A stretch of 60,247 nt of DNA from Chromatiales bacterium (GCA_024762475.1 JANTHJ010000008.1:1-60247), one strand, 5' to 3'; shown: positions 1 through 10,982, counted from the first letter of the stretch. The notes: generated from the sequence alone by a model not told the origin. Translations and numbers: made by a program.

Positions 1-290
1 TCGAGCACCAGCACGGGACGCTTGATGATACTGGGCGTTTCCAGCATCACCGCGATCGCCTTCTGTTCGTCCATGTGGTCACGTACCGCCTGCGGCAGCT
101 TGCGCCACATCATGCCTCGACGGTTGAGCAGGGTCTCCCACCCCACCTGGTCTATCCAGCCGCGCAGGGTGGCCTCGTCGATGCCTTCCTTCTTGTAGTC
201 ATGGAATTCGTAGTCGATACCATGTTCGGCCAGCCAGGCGCGGGCCTTCTTCATGGTGTCGCAGTTGGGTATGCCGTAGAGCTTGATCAT
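1..290 (-). CDS. yffB: ArsC/Spx-family reductase-like protein YffB (partial, C-terminus off the left edge)
   Basis: The protein starts at the minus-strand ATG at 290-288 and reads MIKLYGIPNCDTMKKA; about 96 codons are visible before the window edge. The thioredoxin-like fold start with a single cysteine (C10 in NCDT) and the later stretch IIKRPVLVLD are hallmarks of the ArsC/Spx superfamily, YffB branch. The biochemical role of YffB is not well defined; a glutathione-dependent thiol reductase role has been proposed for the family. In Escherichia coli yffB lies immediately upstream of dapE, so its position after dapC and dapD here suggests dapE continues beyond the edge (inference). The ribosome-binding site is weak. 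Confidence 0.85.
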   Translation of the reverse strand, partial: MIKLYGIPNCDTMKKARAWLAEHGIDYEFHDYKKEGIDEATLRGWIDQVGWETLLNRRGMMWRKLPQAVRDHMDEQKAIAVMLETPSIIKRPVLVL

Positions 291-301
291 GGTCTTTTAC
301 T

Positions 302-429
302 ACCACGAAGAACACAAAGAACACGAAGGGATATGGTTGAGGTGGATTGGACCTGGAGGTATTCCTTTAGAGAGGAAAAGGTCTTGTGAGCACCTCAAAC
401 CTTCATGTTCTTCGTGTCCTTTGTGGTGA
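302..429. repeat. Imperfect 28-bp inverted repeat of the ACCACRAAGRRCACRAAG type
   Basis: The left arm is 302-329 and the right arm about 402-429; the reverse complement of the right arm matches the left at about 24 of 28 positions. The arms are separated by about 70 bp and fill the gap between dapD and yffB. Each arm is built from 9-bp units of the form ACACRAAGR. The same consensus recurs at 45846-45872 and 46049-46075, so this is a dispersed palindromic repeat family. A folded transcript could affect stability between the two genes. Confidence 0.75.
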
Positions 430-436
430 CTCTCCT

Positions 437-1258
<822 letters not shown>

Positions 1259-1345
1259 GGTTTCTACTCTTTGGATAGATGGGTTGAATGTAGTTCGGGC
1301 TCCGGCCCGATATCAACGATCCTGCGGATCTGCTCAAGGGATGGG

Positions 1346-2539
1346 CTACAGGCCCTCGATGTACGATCTGATGCGTTGCGCTGCCTCGGCACATTCTTCC
1401 GGCGAGGCCACCAGGGCCATCCGGACATGGCCGTGCCCCGGATTCAGGCCACCCACCTCACGCGACAGGTAGCTGCCGGGCAGTACCGTGACATGCTGCT
1501 GCTCGAACAGGTCCCGGGCGAAGGCCTCGTCGTCGTCACCCGGAACCCGGGCCCAGAGGTAGAAGCCGGCATCGGGGCGGTCGACGGCCATCGCCGGCTG
1601 CAGTATCTCCAGGGTCACCTCGAACTTGGTGCGATACAGGTCGCGATTGTGCCGTACATGGGCCTCGTCGTTCCAGGCGGCGATGCTCGCGTATTGCGCC
1701 GGCAGCGGCATGGCGCAGCCGTGGTAGGTGCGATAGCGTAGAAACTGCTCGAGAATGGTGCGGTCGCCGGCGACAAAGCCGGAGCGCAGCCCCGGCGCGT
1801 TGGAGCGCTTGGAGAGGCTGTGAAACACCACGCAACGGCGGAAGTCGGCATGGCCCATGCGGGCGGCAGCCTGCAGCAGGCCCGTCGGGGGGGCCTCTTC
1901 CTCGAAATAGAGTTCGGAATAGCATTCGTCAGCGGCGATGATGAAATCATGCCGCTCGGCGAGTTCGATCAATCGCTGCCAGTCGCTTTCGGACATGACC
2001 GCGCCGGTCGGATTGCCGGGCGAGCAGACGTAGATCAACTGGCAGCGCTCCCATGTCTCGGGTGTCACGTCCTCTAAGTCGGGAAGGTAACCGTTTTCCG
2101 CGGTACAGGGTAGGTACCGGGTCTCCGCGCCGGCCAGCAGCGCGGCGCCTTCGTAGATCTGGTAGAAGGGGTTGGGTGAGATCACCAGCGGAGCGTCGCT
2201 GCGATCCACCATCGCCTGGGCGAAGGCGAACAGGGCCTCGCGGGTACCATTGACCGGTAGCACCTCGTTCTCCGGATCGACCGGGCGAGGCAGCGCGAAC
2301 CGCCGCTGCAGCCAGGCCGCGATCGCCTCGCGCAGTTCTGGCATGCCGCGGGTGAGCGGGTATTTGCTCAGGGCCTCCAGGTTGCGCTCCAGGCTATCGG
2401 CCACGAAGGCCGGTGTGGCATGCTTCGGCTCTCCAATCGAGAGGGCGATGTGGGGCTTGTCTGCGGGACGCGTATCGGCCAGCAGGGCGCGCAGCTTCTC
2501 GAACGGATAGGGCTGGAGTCTCTGAAGATCCGGGTTCAT
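1346..2539 (-). CDS. dapC: Succinyldiaminopimelate transaminase
   Basis: A 397-aa fold-type I PLP aminotransferase. Visible signatures are SPGNPTGA (residues 173-180), AADECYSEL (D204 and Y207, cofactor contacts) and the Schiff-base lysine K244 in HSLSKRSNAPG, followed by the phosphate-contacting arginine region LRSGFVAGD. Class I aminotransferases are broad, but the position directly upstream of dapD on the same strand points to the DapC role, glutamate-dependent amination of N-succinyl-2-amino-6-ketopimelate. The start at 2539 gives MNPDLQRLQPYPFEKLRAL, a typical DapC beginning. A divergent permease starts only about 43 bp away. Confidence 0.93.
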   Translation of the reverse strand: MNPDLQRLQPYPFEKLRALLADTRPADKPHIALSIGEPKHATPAFVADSLERNLEALSKYPLTRGMPELREAIAAWLQRRFALPRPVDPENEVLPVNGTREALFAFAQAMVDRSDAPLVISPNPFYQIYEGAALLAGAETRYLPCTAENGYLPDLEDVTPETWERCQLIYVCSPGNPTGAVMSESDWQRLIELAERHDFIIAADECYSELYFEEEAPPTGLLQAAARMGHADFRRCVVFHSLSKRSNAPGLRSGFVAGDRTILEQFLRYRTYHGCAMPLPAQYASIAAWNDEAHVRHNRDLYRTKFEVTLEILQPAMAVDRPDAGFYLWARVPGDDDEAFARDLFEQQHVTVLPGSYLSREVGGLNPGHGHVRMALVASPEECAEAAQRIRSYIEGL

Positions 2540-2582
2540 GGGCGCAGCGGGCGCTTCGGCTGGAAAAGGGCAGCGATTATAT

Positions 2583-3479
2583 ATGAATGTGGAGGGACGC
2601 GGCCCCTGGCCGTTGCTGGCACTGTTGTATGCAGCGACCTTCTGGGGGTTGATCTGGTGGCCGGCGCGGTGGCTGGAGCAGGCGGGGGTGGTCGGTATCT
2701 GGCAGGCGCTCGTCAGTTACGGGGCGGCGCTGCTGGTGATGTTGTTGATTCGGGGCTTTCCCCTGGCCGGGCTCGCGCGCGAGCCGGTTTCTGTCCTGGT
2801 CCTGGTGCTCGCGGCCGGCTGGACCAATGTCGCCTTCCTGTTGGCGGTGATCGGCGACCAGGTGGTCAGGGTACTGATTCTCTTCTATCTCTCGCCGCTG
2901 TGGGCCTCGCTGCTGGGCCATTGGCTGCTGGGTGAGCGACTGCGGCCAGTGACCTGGGCCATGCTCGCATTGGGCCTGGCAGGGGCAGTCGTCATGCTCT
3001 ATCGCCCGGAGGTGTTGCGGCAACCAGTGGGGAAGGGAGACTGGTTGGCCTTGAGTGCCGGCTTCGGTTTCGCCCTGACCAATGTCATGACCCGGCGACT
3101 CCGTTGGGTGGGGGATCAGACCAAGACGGAGTTGGCCTGGCTGGGTGTCGTCCTGGTCGCCCTGACCGTGATCGCCATCGAGGGGGTTCCTCCACCGCAG
3201 GCCGATTGGCGTGGCTGGGCGGGAGCGGTGGCGCTCGGCGTGCCGGGCTTCCTGTTTTCGACTCTGGCGGTGGTGTATGCGGTCAGTCGCATGCCGGTGC
3301 AGCGTTCGTCGGTGATCATGCTGTTCGAGGTCCTGGTCGGGGCGGTGAGTGCCTGGCTGCTGGCGGGCGAGGTGCTGGGACTGCGAGAATGGATCGGTGG
3401 GGTGATGATCATCGGTGCCGGGTTGCTGGCGGTTCATTTGCACGAGGAAGAGGTCGAGACGAGGGAGGATTCTTCATGA
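2583..3479 (+). CDS. EamA/DMT-superfamily membrane transporter
   Basis: A 298-aa protein with about ten hydrophobic segments arranged as two EamA halves (roughly 10-130 and 145-285), typical of drug/metabolite transporters of the inner membrane. Substrate cannot be told. An upstream in-frame ATG at 2538 would overlap the dapC start codon and add a polar 15-residue leader, so the start at 2583 (MNVEGRGPWPLLALL) is preferred. The stop overlaps the next start in an ATGA junction, so the downstream kinase is probably translationally coupled. Confidence 0.85.
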   Translation: MNVEGRGPWPLLALLYAATFWGLIWWPARWLEQAGVVGIWQALVSYGAALLVMLLIRGFPLAGLAREPVSVLVLVLAAGWTNVAFLLAVIGDQVVRVLILFYLSPLWASLLGHWLLGERLRPVTWAMLALGLAGAVVMLYRPEVLRQPVGKGDWLALSAGFGFALTNVMTRRLRWVGDQTKTELAWLGVVLVALTVIAIEGVPPPQADWRGWAGAVALGVPGFLFSTLAVVYAVSRMPVQRSSVIMLFEVLVGAVSAWLLAGEVLGLREWIGGVMIIGAGLLAVHLHEEEVETREDSS

Positions 3480-5017
3480 GTGAAGGTAAACCACCGCTCA
3501 TTGCCTCGCTGTTGCGTACGTTGCCGGCAGCCAGGCTAATCGAGACGCATATCTCCTGGGTCATCGTGAGCGATGAATTCGCCTACAAACTGAAGAAACC
3601 TCTCGACCTGGGCTTCCTCGATTTCAGTACCCTCGAGAAACGGCGCCAGGCCTGCGAGGAAGAAGTCCGCCTGAATCGTCGGCTGGCCCCGCAGATCTAT
3701 CTGCAGGCGGTGCCGGTGACAGGCACCGTGGTGGCGCCGCGCATGGGTGGCGAGGGGCCGGTGCTGGAATGGGCTGTGCAGATGCGGGCCTTTCCGCAGG
3801 ACGCAACGCTCGATCGGGCGGAGCGGCTCATGCCGGAGCAGATCGATGCCATCGCTGAGCGAGTCGCCGCTTTCCATGCCGAAATCGCGGCGGCGCCCGA
3901 GGAGTCGGAATTTGGCCGGCCGGACCCGGTTCGCCGACCCGTCATGCAGAATTTTGTGCAGATTCGTGCCCTCGACCCACCGCCCGAGGTGCTGGCGCCG
4001 CTGCAGCAACTCGAGGGATGGGCGAGCGCCGAGGGAGAGCGCCTGAAAGATCATTTCGTCGCGCGCCGTGCCGCTGGCTTCGTGCGCGAGTGTCATGGCG
4101 ATCTGCACCTGGGAAACATCGCCTGGGTGGATGGCCGGCCACTCATTTTCGACGGTATCGAGTTCAATCCGTCCTTGCGCTTTATCGACATCACCAGCGA
4201 GATCGCCTTTCTTGCCATGGACCTAATTCACCGCGGCGAGGATCGTCTCGCCTGGCGGTTTCTAAATCGCTATCTCGAATTCAGCGGCGATTACGAAGGG
4301 CTTGCCGCTTTGCGGTATTACATGGTCTATCGAGCAATGGTTCGCGCCAAAGTGAGTGGCATTCGCGCGAGCCAGGAGGGTTCAGGGACAAATGACTATG
4401 GCGAGTGCATCAGCTATTTGGAACTGGCACTGCGCCTGGCCGAGCCATCGCCCCCGGCCCTGATGCTGATGCATGGTGTCTCGGGGAGCGGTAAGACGGT
4501 GCTGTCGCAGCGGCTTCTCGAGGATCTGGGGGCAATCCGGATACGCTCGGACGTCGAGCGTAAACGCCTGTTCGGGCTGGGCCCTCTCGATCGCAGCGAC
4601 AGCATTGCGGGCGGCATCTATACCCCCGAAGCGAACCAGAGAACCCGCGAACGGCTGCTGCGACTGGCCGAGGATGTGCTCGAGGCCGATTTCCGGGTCA
4701 TCGCCGATGCGACTTTCATCGACCAGGCCTGGCGGCAGCCCCTTGAGTCCTTGGCCGAGGCGCACGGTACTGCCTGGTGCATCATCTCGCCCGATGTGCC
4801 CGAGGCCATCCTAAGAAGCCGCGTGGCACAGCGTGCCAGGATCGGGCACGATGCCTCCGAGGCGGACCTGGCGGTGCTGGAACGTCAGCTGGAGCGTCGC
4901 CAGCCCTTGTCCGGGAAGGAGCGGCAACACCTGGTCGAGCCGAAAGGCGACGAGGGGCGCGACGCCCTGGCTCGGGAGGTCGAGCAATGCCTGGGTCTGT
5001 CCCCGTCACTACCCTGA
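3476..5017 (+). CDS. Bifunctional aminoglycoside-phosphotransferase-like / P-loop kinase protein
   Basis: A 513-aa fusion. The N-terminal half is an APH/choline-kinase fold with the catalytic loop CHGDLHLGN (about 207-214) and metal-binding segment DGIEFN (226-231). The C-terminal half is an AAA_33-type P-loop kinase with Walker A GVSGSGKT (334-341) and a later arginine-rich lid (RSRVAQRARIG). The fusion corresponds to the COG2187 plus COG0645 architecture; substrates are unknown and the family should not be read as antibiotic resistance. The start at 3476 overlaps the permease stop by ATGA; a longer in-frame reading lies inside that gene and is rejected. Confidence 0.9.
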   Translation: MSEGKPPLIASLLRTLPAARLIETHISWVIVSDEFAYKLKKPLDLGFLDFSTLEKRRQACEEEVRLNRRLAPQIYLQAVPVTGTVVAPRMGGEGPVLEWAVQMRAFPQDATLDRAERLMPEQIDAIAERVAAFHAEIAAAPEESEFGRPDPVRRPVMQNFVQIRALDPPPEVLAPLQQLEGWASAEGERLKDHFVARRAAGFVRECHGDLHLGNIAWVDGRPLIFDGIEFNPSLRFIDITSEIAFLAMDLIHRGEDRLAWRFLNRYLEFSGDYEGLAALRYYMVYRAMVRAKVSGIRASQEGSGTNDYGECISYLELALRLAEPSPPALMLMHGVSGSGKTVLSQRLLEDLGAIRIRSDVERKRLFGLGPLDRSDSIAGGIYTPEANQRTRERLLRLAEDVLEADFRVIADATFIDQAWRQPLESLAEAHGTAWCIISPDVPEAILRSRVAQRARIGHDASEADLAVLERQLERRQPLSGKERQHLVEPKGDEGRDALAREVEQCLGLSPSLP

Positions 5018-5027
5018 AGGAGCCCGC

Positions 5028-5402
5028 ATGAACAACGGCATCCGACTGCACCATGTCAGCCTGATCGTCTCGGAAACCGCCCGCTCGCTTGAGTTTTACC
5101 GCGATGTGTTGGGATTGGTCGAAGATTCGAGCCGTCCCGATCTGGGCTACCCGGGGGCCTGGCTCAAGGCCGGGGAGGGGCTGCAGCTTCACCTGTTGGA
5201 GCTGCCGAATCCTGATCCGGTAGAAGCGCGTCCCGCGCACGGGGGACGTGACCGTCATGTGGCCTTCGCCGTCGCCGATCTCGCTGCCTTGCGCGAAAGC
5301 CTGGATGCGCGCCATATCCCCTATACACTCAGCCGGAGTGGCCGTGCGGCGCTGTTTTGCCGGGATCCTGACGGGAACGCCTGTGAGTTGATCCTGGCCT
5401 GA
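5028..5402 (+). CDS. VOC/glyoxalase-fold protein
   Basis: A 124-aa vicinal-oxygen-chelate protein with two beta-alpha-beta-beta-beta modules. The four candidate metal ligands sit at the usual places: H9 (RLHHVSL), E58 (LHLLELP), H77 (RDRHVAF) and E120 (NACELIL). The reaction is not identifiable; glyoxalase, dioxygenase and resistance proteins share this layout. The start at 5028 has a clear GAAGGA ribosome-binding site; the longer in-frame reading runs through the kinase gene. It is 10 bp after the kinase stop and probably in the same operon. Confidence 0.88.
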   Translation: MNNGIRLHHVSLIVSETARSLEFYRDVLGLVEDSSRPDLGYPGAWLKAGEGLQLHLLELPNPDPVEARPAHGGRDRHVAFAVADLAALRESLDARHIPYTLSRSGRAALFCRDPDGNACELILA

Positions 5403-5468
5403 GGCCACCGGAGCGTATGCCTGCTGAGCGGGCCTGAGGGGGTCCCGGAAGGCCTGACGGGCGCCCGG

Positions 5469-8111
5469 TCAGCCGGTGGCCGAGAGGCGTTCGGTGAGGT
5501 GTCTGCTGAGGCGGTCGAGTCGCTCAGCGCTGGCAATCGGCCTGCCGCCATGGTCGCTCAGTATGAACCAGTCGCGAGCGAGCTCACCCTCGGTAGACAC
5601 CCGCGCGCTTTGCAGCCGCAATCCCTGCTCCGCCAGCACCGCACCGATGACCGACAGCAGCCCAGGGCGGTCCTGCGTCGTCAGGTGCATGATCGTGAGC
5701 CGACGCTCCTCGTCCTGCTGGAATTCGATCCGCGTTTCGGGGCTAAAGGCACGCAGCCGGCGGGGCAGTCTCCGCGTGAGCGCGGGTTTGCCCGGGCCTG
5801 GTGCGTTGAGGTGTTCGGCAAGAAGCGATTCCACCTCGCGCTTTCGCTCTGGGGGCAGTGGCATGCCATTCTCTCCAAGAACGAAATAGCTGTTGATCGA
5901 AAGGCCGTCGGCGGTTGTGTCGATGCGAGCACCCAGAATGTCGATGCCCAATCGGTCGAGCAGGGCGGTCGTATCGGCAAACAGCTCGTCGCGATCCGCG
6001 CCCAGGGTGAAGATTTCGGTGCAGCCCCGCTCCGTGTCGTCCCTGAGGTGGACCTGTGTCTCCTCCCGGGCATTGGGAGCGGCCAATATGAGTTGGGTAT
6101 GCCAAGCCACGGCCCCGGGCGGAGTCTGCAGGAAATATTCGGTACTGAAGTTCATCCAGCAGAGGCGTATCGCCTCGTCGGAATGACCGGCTCGGGACAG
6201 CATCTGGCGGGCTGCGGCCTGTACCGCCTGGATGCGCGCATTCTCGTCTTCGGCATTGTCCAGGCCGCTGGCCAGTGCCTCTCGAGTGCGATGAAAGAGT
6301 CGGCTCAGTAGTGCACTCTTCCAGGCGTTCCACAGTTCCGGGTTGGTGCCGCGCATGTCAGCAGCGGTGAGCAGGTAGAGATAGGTCAGTCGTTCAATGG
6401 TTCCCACCTGGGCGGCGAACTCCGTGATCACGGCAGGGTCATCTATATCCTTGCGCTGCGCTGTGTAGGACATCATGAGGTGCTGGCGGACCAACCACGC
6501 GACCAGCTCTGTATCGTAGTGTGAGAGTCCGTGATCGAGACAGAAGCTGCGCGCATCGGCAACTCCGAGTTCCGAATGGTTGCCGCCCCGGCCCTTGGCG
6601 ATATCGTGAAACAGGGCACCCAGGTACAGTAGTTCCAGCTTGGGGATGCTGGCGATCAGCTCGTGGCACAGGGAGCATTCCCGGGCATGATCGGGCAGGG
6701 TGAAACGGCGTACGTTGCGTACCACCATCAGTATGTGTTCGTCCACGGTATAGACATGAAAGAGGTCGAACTGCATCAAGCCGGTGATCTTGCGAAAGGC
6801 AGGGATATAGCGACTCAAGACACCATAGCGGTGCATCCGGCGCAGCGCATGGGTAACGCCGGTCGGCTGGCGCAGGATCTCCATGAACAGGCTGCGTGCC
6901 CGGATGTCGGCGCGCAGGCGCGCATCGATCAGGTGCCGATGAGCCCTCACCGCGCGGATGGTGCTGGCACGCACGCCTTCCAGCTGCGGGTTCTGCTGCA
7001 GGACCAGGAACAGTTCCAACATTGCCAGGGGCGAGCGCGCAAAGGTCGCCGGGTCGGTGACCTCGAGGTAGTTTCCGCGCGACTGGAAGCGCCGATTCAG
7101 GGTGGTAGGCTCACCCAGCCGGTTTTTCAGCAGGATGGCCTCGTGAAACAGCTGCAGCAGCGTCTCGTTGAGGCGTTGCAGCTCGATGGCTGTACGGTAG
7201 TAACCCTGCATGAATCGCTCGACCGCGGGGTTGTCACTCCCATAGCCGAACAGGTCTGCGAGACTGCGCTGGTGTTCGAACAGCAGTCGGTCCTCATGGC
7301 GGCCGGTAATCATATGCAGGGCGAAGCGGATCTCCCAGAGCAGATGCTCGCCGGCCTTCAATCCCTGATATTCCTCCTCGGTGAGGAAGCCATGTTGCTT
7401 GAGATGCGAAAGGCGGGTCGCTCCGAAATGACGCTTTGCGACCCAGCCGATCATCTGAATATCTCGCAGCCCGCCGGGATTGTTCTTGATATTCGGCTCC
7501 AGGTCCTGGCTACTGTCGTTGGCGGCCTCGTGGCGGGCCCGCTGCTCGGCCAGCTTGGCCCTGAAATAGGCATCGCTGGGCCAGGTTCGAGGGGGGGCGG
7601 TCAGGTCCAGCATCTCGTGGAGCAGTTGCGCGTCACCGGCCAGATGGCGGGACTCCATCAGGTTGGTGGCAACCGTGACGTCTTCCCGTGCCGATTCCAC
7701 GCACTGCGCCAGGCTGCGTGTGCTGTGGCCGATCTCCAGGCCGATGTCCCAAAGGAACATCACCAGGGGTTCTATGTGGCTGGCGAGCGCCTCCGGATCG
7801 GCGGCGGTGAGGATGAGTACGTCGATGTCCGAGTGGGGGTGCAGTTCGCCCCGGCCATAGCCGCCGACGGCGATCAGCGCCGCACGCGCGTCCGCCGGCA
7901 TATGGAGACGCCAGGCCCGCTTGAGCAGGGCGTCGATGAAGGCGGCGCGCGCGTGCACCAGTTCCACGACGTCGGTCCCTTCGCGAAACGCGGCGTAGAG
8001 ATGGTCGGTGGCCCTGGCCCGTGCCGCTTTCCAGTGCTTGAGCGGTACCGGGCGCGTCTCCTGGTGGCTGTCCAGTTCCAGCAGGATCGCGTCGAATTTG
8101 GCGGAGATCAC
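5469..8111 (-). CDS. glnD: Bifunctional [protein-PII] uridylyltransferase/uridylyl-removing enzyme
   Basis: GlnD senses glutamine and uridylylates or deuridylylates PII, controlling nitrogen assimilation. The 880-aa chain (E. coli 890) carries the nucleotidyltransferase motif GGYGRGELHPHSDIDVL (from residue 83), a central HD domain (LGALFHDIAKGRGG then NHSELG) for the uridylyl-removing activity, and two C-terminal ACT domains (VHLRDDTERGCTEIF; IMHLTTQDRPGLLSVIG). Its ATG overlaps the stop of map by ATGA, so the two genes are coupled, as in many gammaproteobacteria. Confidence 0.97.
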   Translation of the reverse strand: MISAKFDAILLELDSHQETRPVPLKHWKAARARATDHLYAAFREGTDVVELVHARAAFIDALLKRAWRLHMPADARAALIAVGGYGRGELHPHSDIDVLILTAADPEALASHIEPLVMFLWDIGLEIGHSTRSLAQCVESAREDVTVATNLMESRHLAGDAQLLHEMLDLTAPPRTWPSDAYFRAKLAEQRARHEAANDSSQDLEPNIKNNPGGLRDIQMIGWVAKRHFGATRLSHLKQHGFLTEEEYQGLKAGEHLLWEIRFALHMITGRHEDRLLFEHQRSLADLFGYGSDNPAVERFMQGYYRTAIELQRLNETLLQLFHEAILLKNRLGEPTTLNRRFQSRGNYLEVTDPATFARSPLAMLELFLVLQQNPQLEGVRASTIRAVRAHRHLIDARLRADIRARSLFMEILRQPTGVTHALRRMHRYGVLSRYIPAFRKITGLMQFDLFHVYTVDEHILMVVRNVRRFTLPDHARECSLCHELIASIPKLELLYLGALFHDIAKGRGGNHSELGVADARSFCLDHGLSHYDTELVAWLVRQHLMMSYTAQRKDIDDPAVITEFAAQVGTIERLTYLYLLTAADMRGTNPELWNAWKSALLSRLFHRTREALASGLDNAEDENARIQAVQAAARQMLSRAGHSDEAIRLCWMNFSTEYFLQTPPGAVAWHTQLILAAPNAREETQVHLRDDTERGCTEIFTLGADRDELFADTTALLDRLGIDILGARIDTTADGLSINSYFVLGENGMPLPPERKREVESLLAEHLNAPGPGKPALTRRLPRRLRAFSPETRIEFQQDEERRLTIMHLTTQDRPGLLSVIGAVLAEQGLRLQSARVSTEGELARDWFILSDHGGRPIASAERLDRLSRHLTERLSATG

Positions 8112-8872
8112 CGTTCTTCGCTACGCAATGTCAGGACTTCGTAGCCATCGGCGGTGCAAAGAATGGTGTGTTCCCACTGCGCCGAGAGCTTGCGGTCCTT
8201 GGTGACCACCGTCCAGCCGTCGGGCAGTAGCTTCACATGCCGCTTGCCTGCATTGACCATGGGCTCAATGGTGAAGGTCATGCCCTCCTGCAGGGCCATG
8301 CCGGTACCCGGACGGCCATAGTGGAGCACCTGCGGGTCCTCGTGGAAGCCGCGCCCGATGCCGTGGCCGCAGTATTCCTGCACCACGCTGAAGTGCTGTG
8401 ACTCGACGAAGCTCTGGATGGCGTGCCCGATGTCGCCGAGAGTGGTCCCGGGCCGGACGATTTCAATGCCCTTCCACAGGGCCTGGTAGGTGATGTCCAC
8501 GAGGCGCCGTGCAAAGGGGCTCACCTCGCCGACCAGGAACATTTTGCTGGTATCACCGTGGAAGCCGTCCTTGATCACCGTGATGTCGATGTTGACGATA
8601 TCGCCCTTCTTGAGCTTCTTGTCACTGGGGATGCCATGGCACACCTGCTGGTTGACCGAGGTGCAGATGGACTTGGGAAAACCATGGTAATTCAATGGCG
8701 CAGGGATGGCCTGCTGCTCGTTCACGATGTAGTCGTGGCAGATGCGGTCCAGTTCTCCGGTGGTGACGCCGGGCCGGACGTGCCCCTCGATCATCTCCAG
8801 GACCTCTGCCGCCAGACGGCCGGCAATGCGCATTTTTTCTATTTCTTCAGGGGTTTTGATAGTGACTGACAT
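8108..8872 (-). CDS. map: Type I methionine aminopeptidase
   Basis: Removes the initiator methionine from nascent proteins. The 254-aa length is that of type Ia enzymes (E. coli 264). All five dimetal ligands are visible: D96 and D107 (NIDITVIKDGFHGDTS), H170 (CGHGIGRGFHEDP), E203 (TFTIEPM) and E234 (WEHTI). The start at 8872 (MSVTIKTPEEIEKMR) follows a GGAAA ribosome-binding site; the longer in-frame reading to 9175 crosses the rpsB leader and has no family resemblance. The gene is divergent from rpsB, a classic arrangement. Confidence 0.97.
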   Translation of the reverse strand: MSVTIKTPEEIEKMRIAGRLAAEVLEMIEGHVRPGVTTGELDRICHDYIVNEQQAIPAPLNYHGFPKSICTSVNQQVCHGIPSDKKLKKGDIVNIDITVIKDGFHGDTSKMFLVGEVSPFARRLVDITYQALWKGIEIVRPGTTLGDIGHAIQSFVESQHFSVVQEYCGHGIGRGFHEDPQVLHYGRPGTGMALQEGMTFTIEPMVNAGKRHVKLLPDGWTVVTKDRKLSAQWEHTILCTADGYEVLTLRSEER

Positions 8873-8941
8873 GCTGTTTCCGGGGATGGGCCTGGGCCGG
8901 GAATCGGCCGGCAGGGGATCCGGCGCGGCTGCCGCAGGCGA

Positions 8942-8971
8942 TTGAGGTGGACAGGACAAACATGGTATAAA
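8942..8971 (+). promoter_or_regulatory. Predicted sigma-70 promoter of rpsB-tsf
   Basis: A -35 TTGAGG (8942-8947) and -10 TATAAA (8966-8971) with an 18-bp spacer lie about 190 bp before rpsB, leaving a long leader. In other gammaproteobacteria the rpsB leader is a target for autoregulation by S2; the GC-rich leader here (about 8980-9158) is foldable, but I could not confirm the conserved motif. Confidence 0.6.
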
Positions 8972-9158
8972 ACGCGCCGCTTCGCGGCAATGGGTCGTGA
9001 CGGCGAGAACCGCGGGCGCCCGAGGGCGCCCGAAATACACACACGCACTGCAACCATCCTCGGTCTGGGTGCCCTTGGCGAAAGTGCCGCATTGGCGGGA
9101 TTCGCCGGGGTGGGCCGGTGGGGTGCGTGGAGGCTTAACCCGAAACTGGAGAAACCCA

Positions 9159-9911
9159 ATGAGCAATATCACCATGCGCCAGATGCTCGAGGCTGGCGTG
9201 CACTTCGGACATCAGACCCGCTACTGGAATCCGCAGATGTCGCCATACATCTTCGGCCAGCGCAACAAGATCCATATCATCAACCTCGAAAAGACGCTGC
9301 CGATGTTCAACGAGGCGATGAACTTCATCGGCAAGCTCGCCTCCAACGGCGGCAGGGTCCTGTTTGTCGGCACCAAGCGCGCGGCCCGCGACGTGATCGC
9401 GGAAGAGGCGCAGCGCTGCGGCATGCCCTACGTGAACCATCGCTGGCTCGGTGGCATGCTGACCAACTTCAAGACCATCAAACAGTCCATCAAGCGGCTC
9501 AAGGAGCTGGAGGCCATGGAGGCGGACGGGTCCATGGAGGCGCGCTTCAACAAGAAGGAACAACTCACCCTGCGGCGCGAGAAGGAAAAGCTCGAGCGCA
9601 GCCTAGGGGGTATCAAGGACATGCCGGGCCTGCCCGATGCCCTGTTCGTCATCGACAACGGCCACGAGGACATTGCAGTTGCCGAGGCGAAAAAGCTCGG
9701 TATCCCCGTGATTGCGGTGGTTGACACCAACAACAGCCCCAAGGATATCGATTACGTGATTCCGGGCAACGACGATGCCATTCGTGCCATCCAGCTGTAC
9801 GTCCAGGGTGCCTCAGCGGCGGTGCTGGAAGGCCGGGCGGCGGCGGCACGCGCGGTGGCCGGTGATGCAGCGCCAGCGGCCGACAAGGGCGAGGCGGCTG
9901 CCGAGGGCTGA
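9159..9911 (+). CDS. rpsB: 30S ribosomal protein S2
   Basis: A 250-aa S2 protein of the small subunit. The N-terminus [20 protein letters not shown] and the segments [13 protein letters not shown] and [14 protein letters not shown] are diagnostic. The C-terminal tail is rich in alanine, as in many high-GC species. The ATG at 9159 follows a GGAG site; the ORF extends upstream in frame but only through the leader. tsf follows after a strong intercistronic hairpin. Confidence 0.98.
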   Translation: MSNITMRQMLEAGVHFGHQTRYWNPQMSPYIFGQRNKIHIINLEKTLPMFNEAMNFIGKLASNGGRVLFVGTKRAARDVIAEEAQRCGMPYVNHRWLGGMLTNFKTIKQSIKRLKELEAMEADGSMEARFNKKEQLTLRREKEKLERSLGGIKDMPGLPDALFVIDNGHEDIAVAEAKKLGIPVIAVVDTNNSPKDIDYVIPGNDDAIRAIQLYVQGASAAVLEGRAAAARAVAGDAAPAADKGEAAAEG

Positions 9912-9935
9912 GCCCGACGCAGGGGAAGATCGATT

Positions 9936-9962
9936 GCCCCGGGCGCGCGCTGCGCCCGGGGC
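9936..9962 (+). terminator. rpsB-tsf intercistronic hairpin (attenuator)
   Basis: A perfect 11-bp stem, GCCCCGGGCGC (9936-9946) with GCGCCCGGGGC (9952-9962), and a 5-nt loop. It is followed by GTCTTGCT rather than a run of T, so it looks like a partial terminator or mRNA-processing barrier that would lower tsf relative to rpsB. Confidence 0.65.
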
Positions 9963-10006
9963 GTCTTGCTCAAGCGAGCTGAACAGCAGATTCGAGGATT
10001 AGACAC

Positions 10007-10897
<891 letters not shown>

Positions 10898-10913
10898 ATC
10901 GGCAACACCGGTG

Positions 10914-10935
10914 GGCCCGCGTGCAGACGCGGGCC
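10914..10935 (+). terminator. tsf-pyrH intercistronic hairpin
   Basis: A 9-bp perfect stem, GGCCCGCGT (10914-10922) with ACGCGGGCC (10927-10935), and a GCAG loop, 17 bp after the tsf stop. Only a short, imperfect T-rich stretch follows, so partial attenuation or an mRNA 3'-end barrier is more likely than full termination. Confidence 0.55.
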
Positions 10936-10982
10936 TTGCGATTCATCCGGCCGTGTTTGTTCATCAGAGGTCCAGATTCCAG

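Noticed and set aside
6663-8144. 493-aa plus-strand ORF antisense to glnD
   Set aside because: High-GC shadow of glnD; the GlnD nucleotidyltransferase, HD and ACT motifs are on the minus strand.
8980-9158. rpsB leader as a confirmed S2-binding regulatory RNA
   Set aside because: The leader is long and foldable, but the conserved S2-leader motif could not be verified by eye, so it is only mentioned with the promoter.
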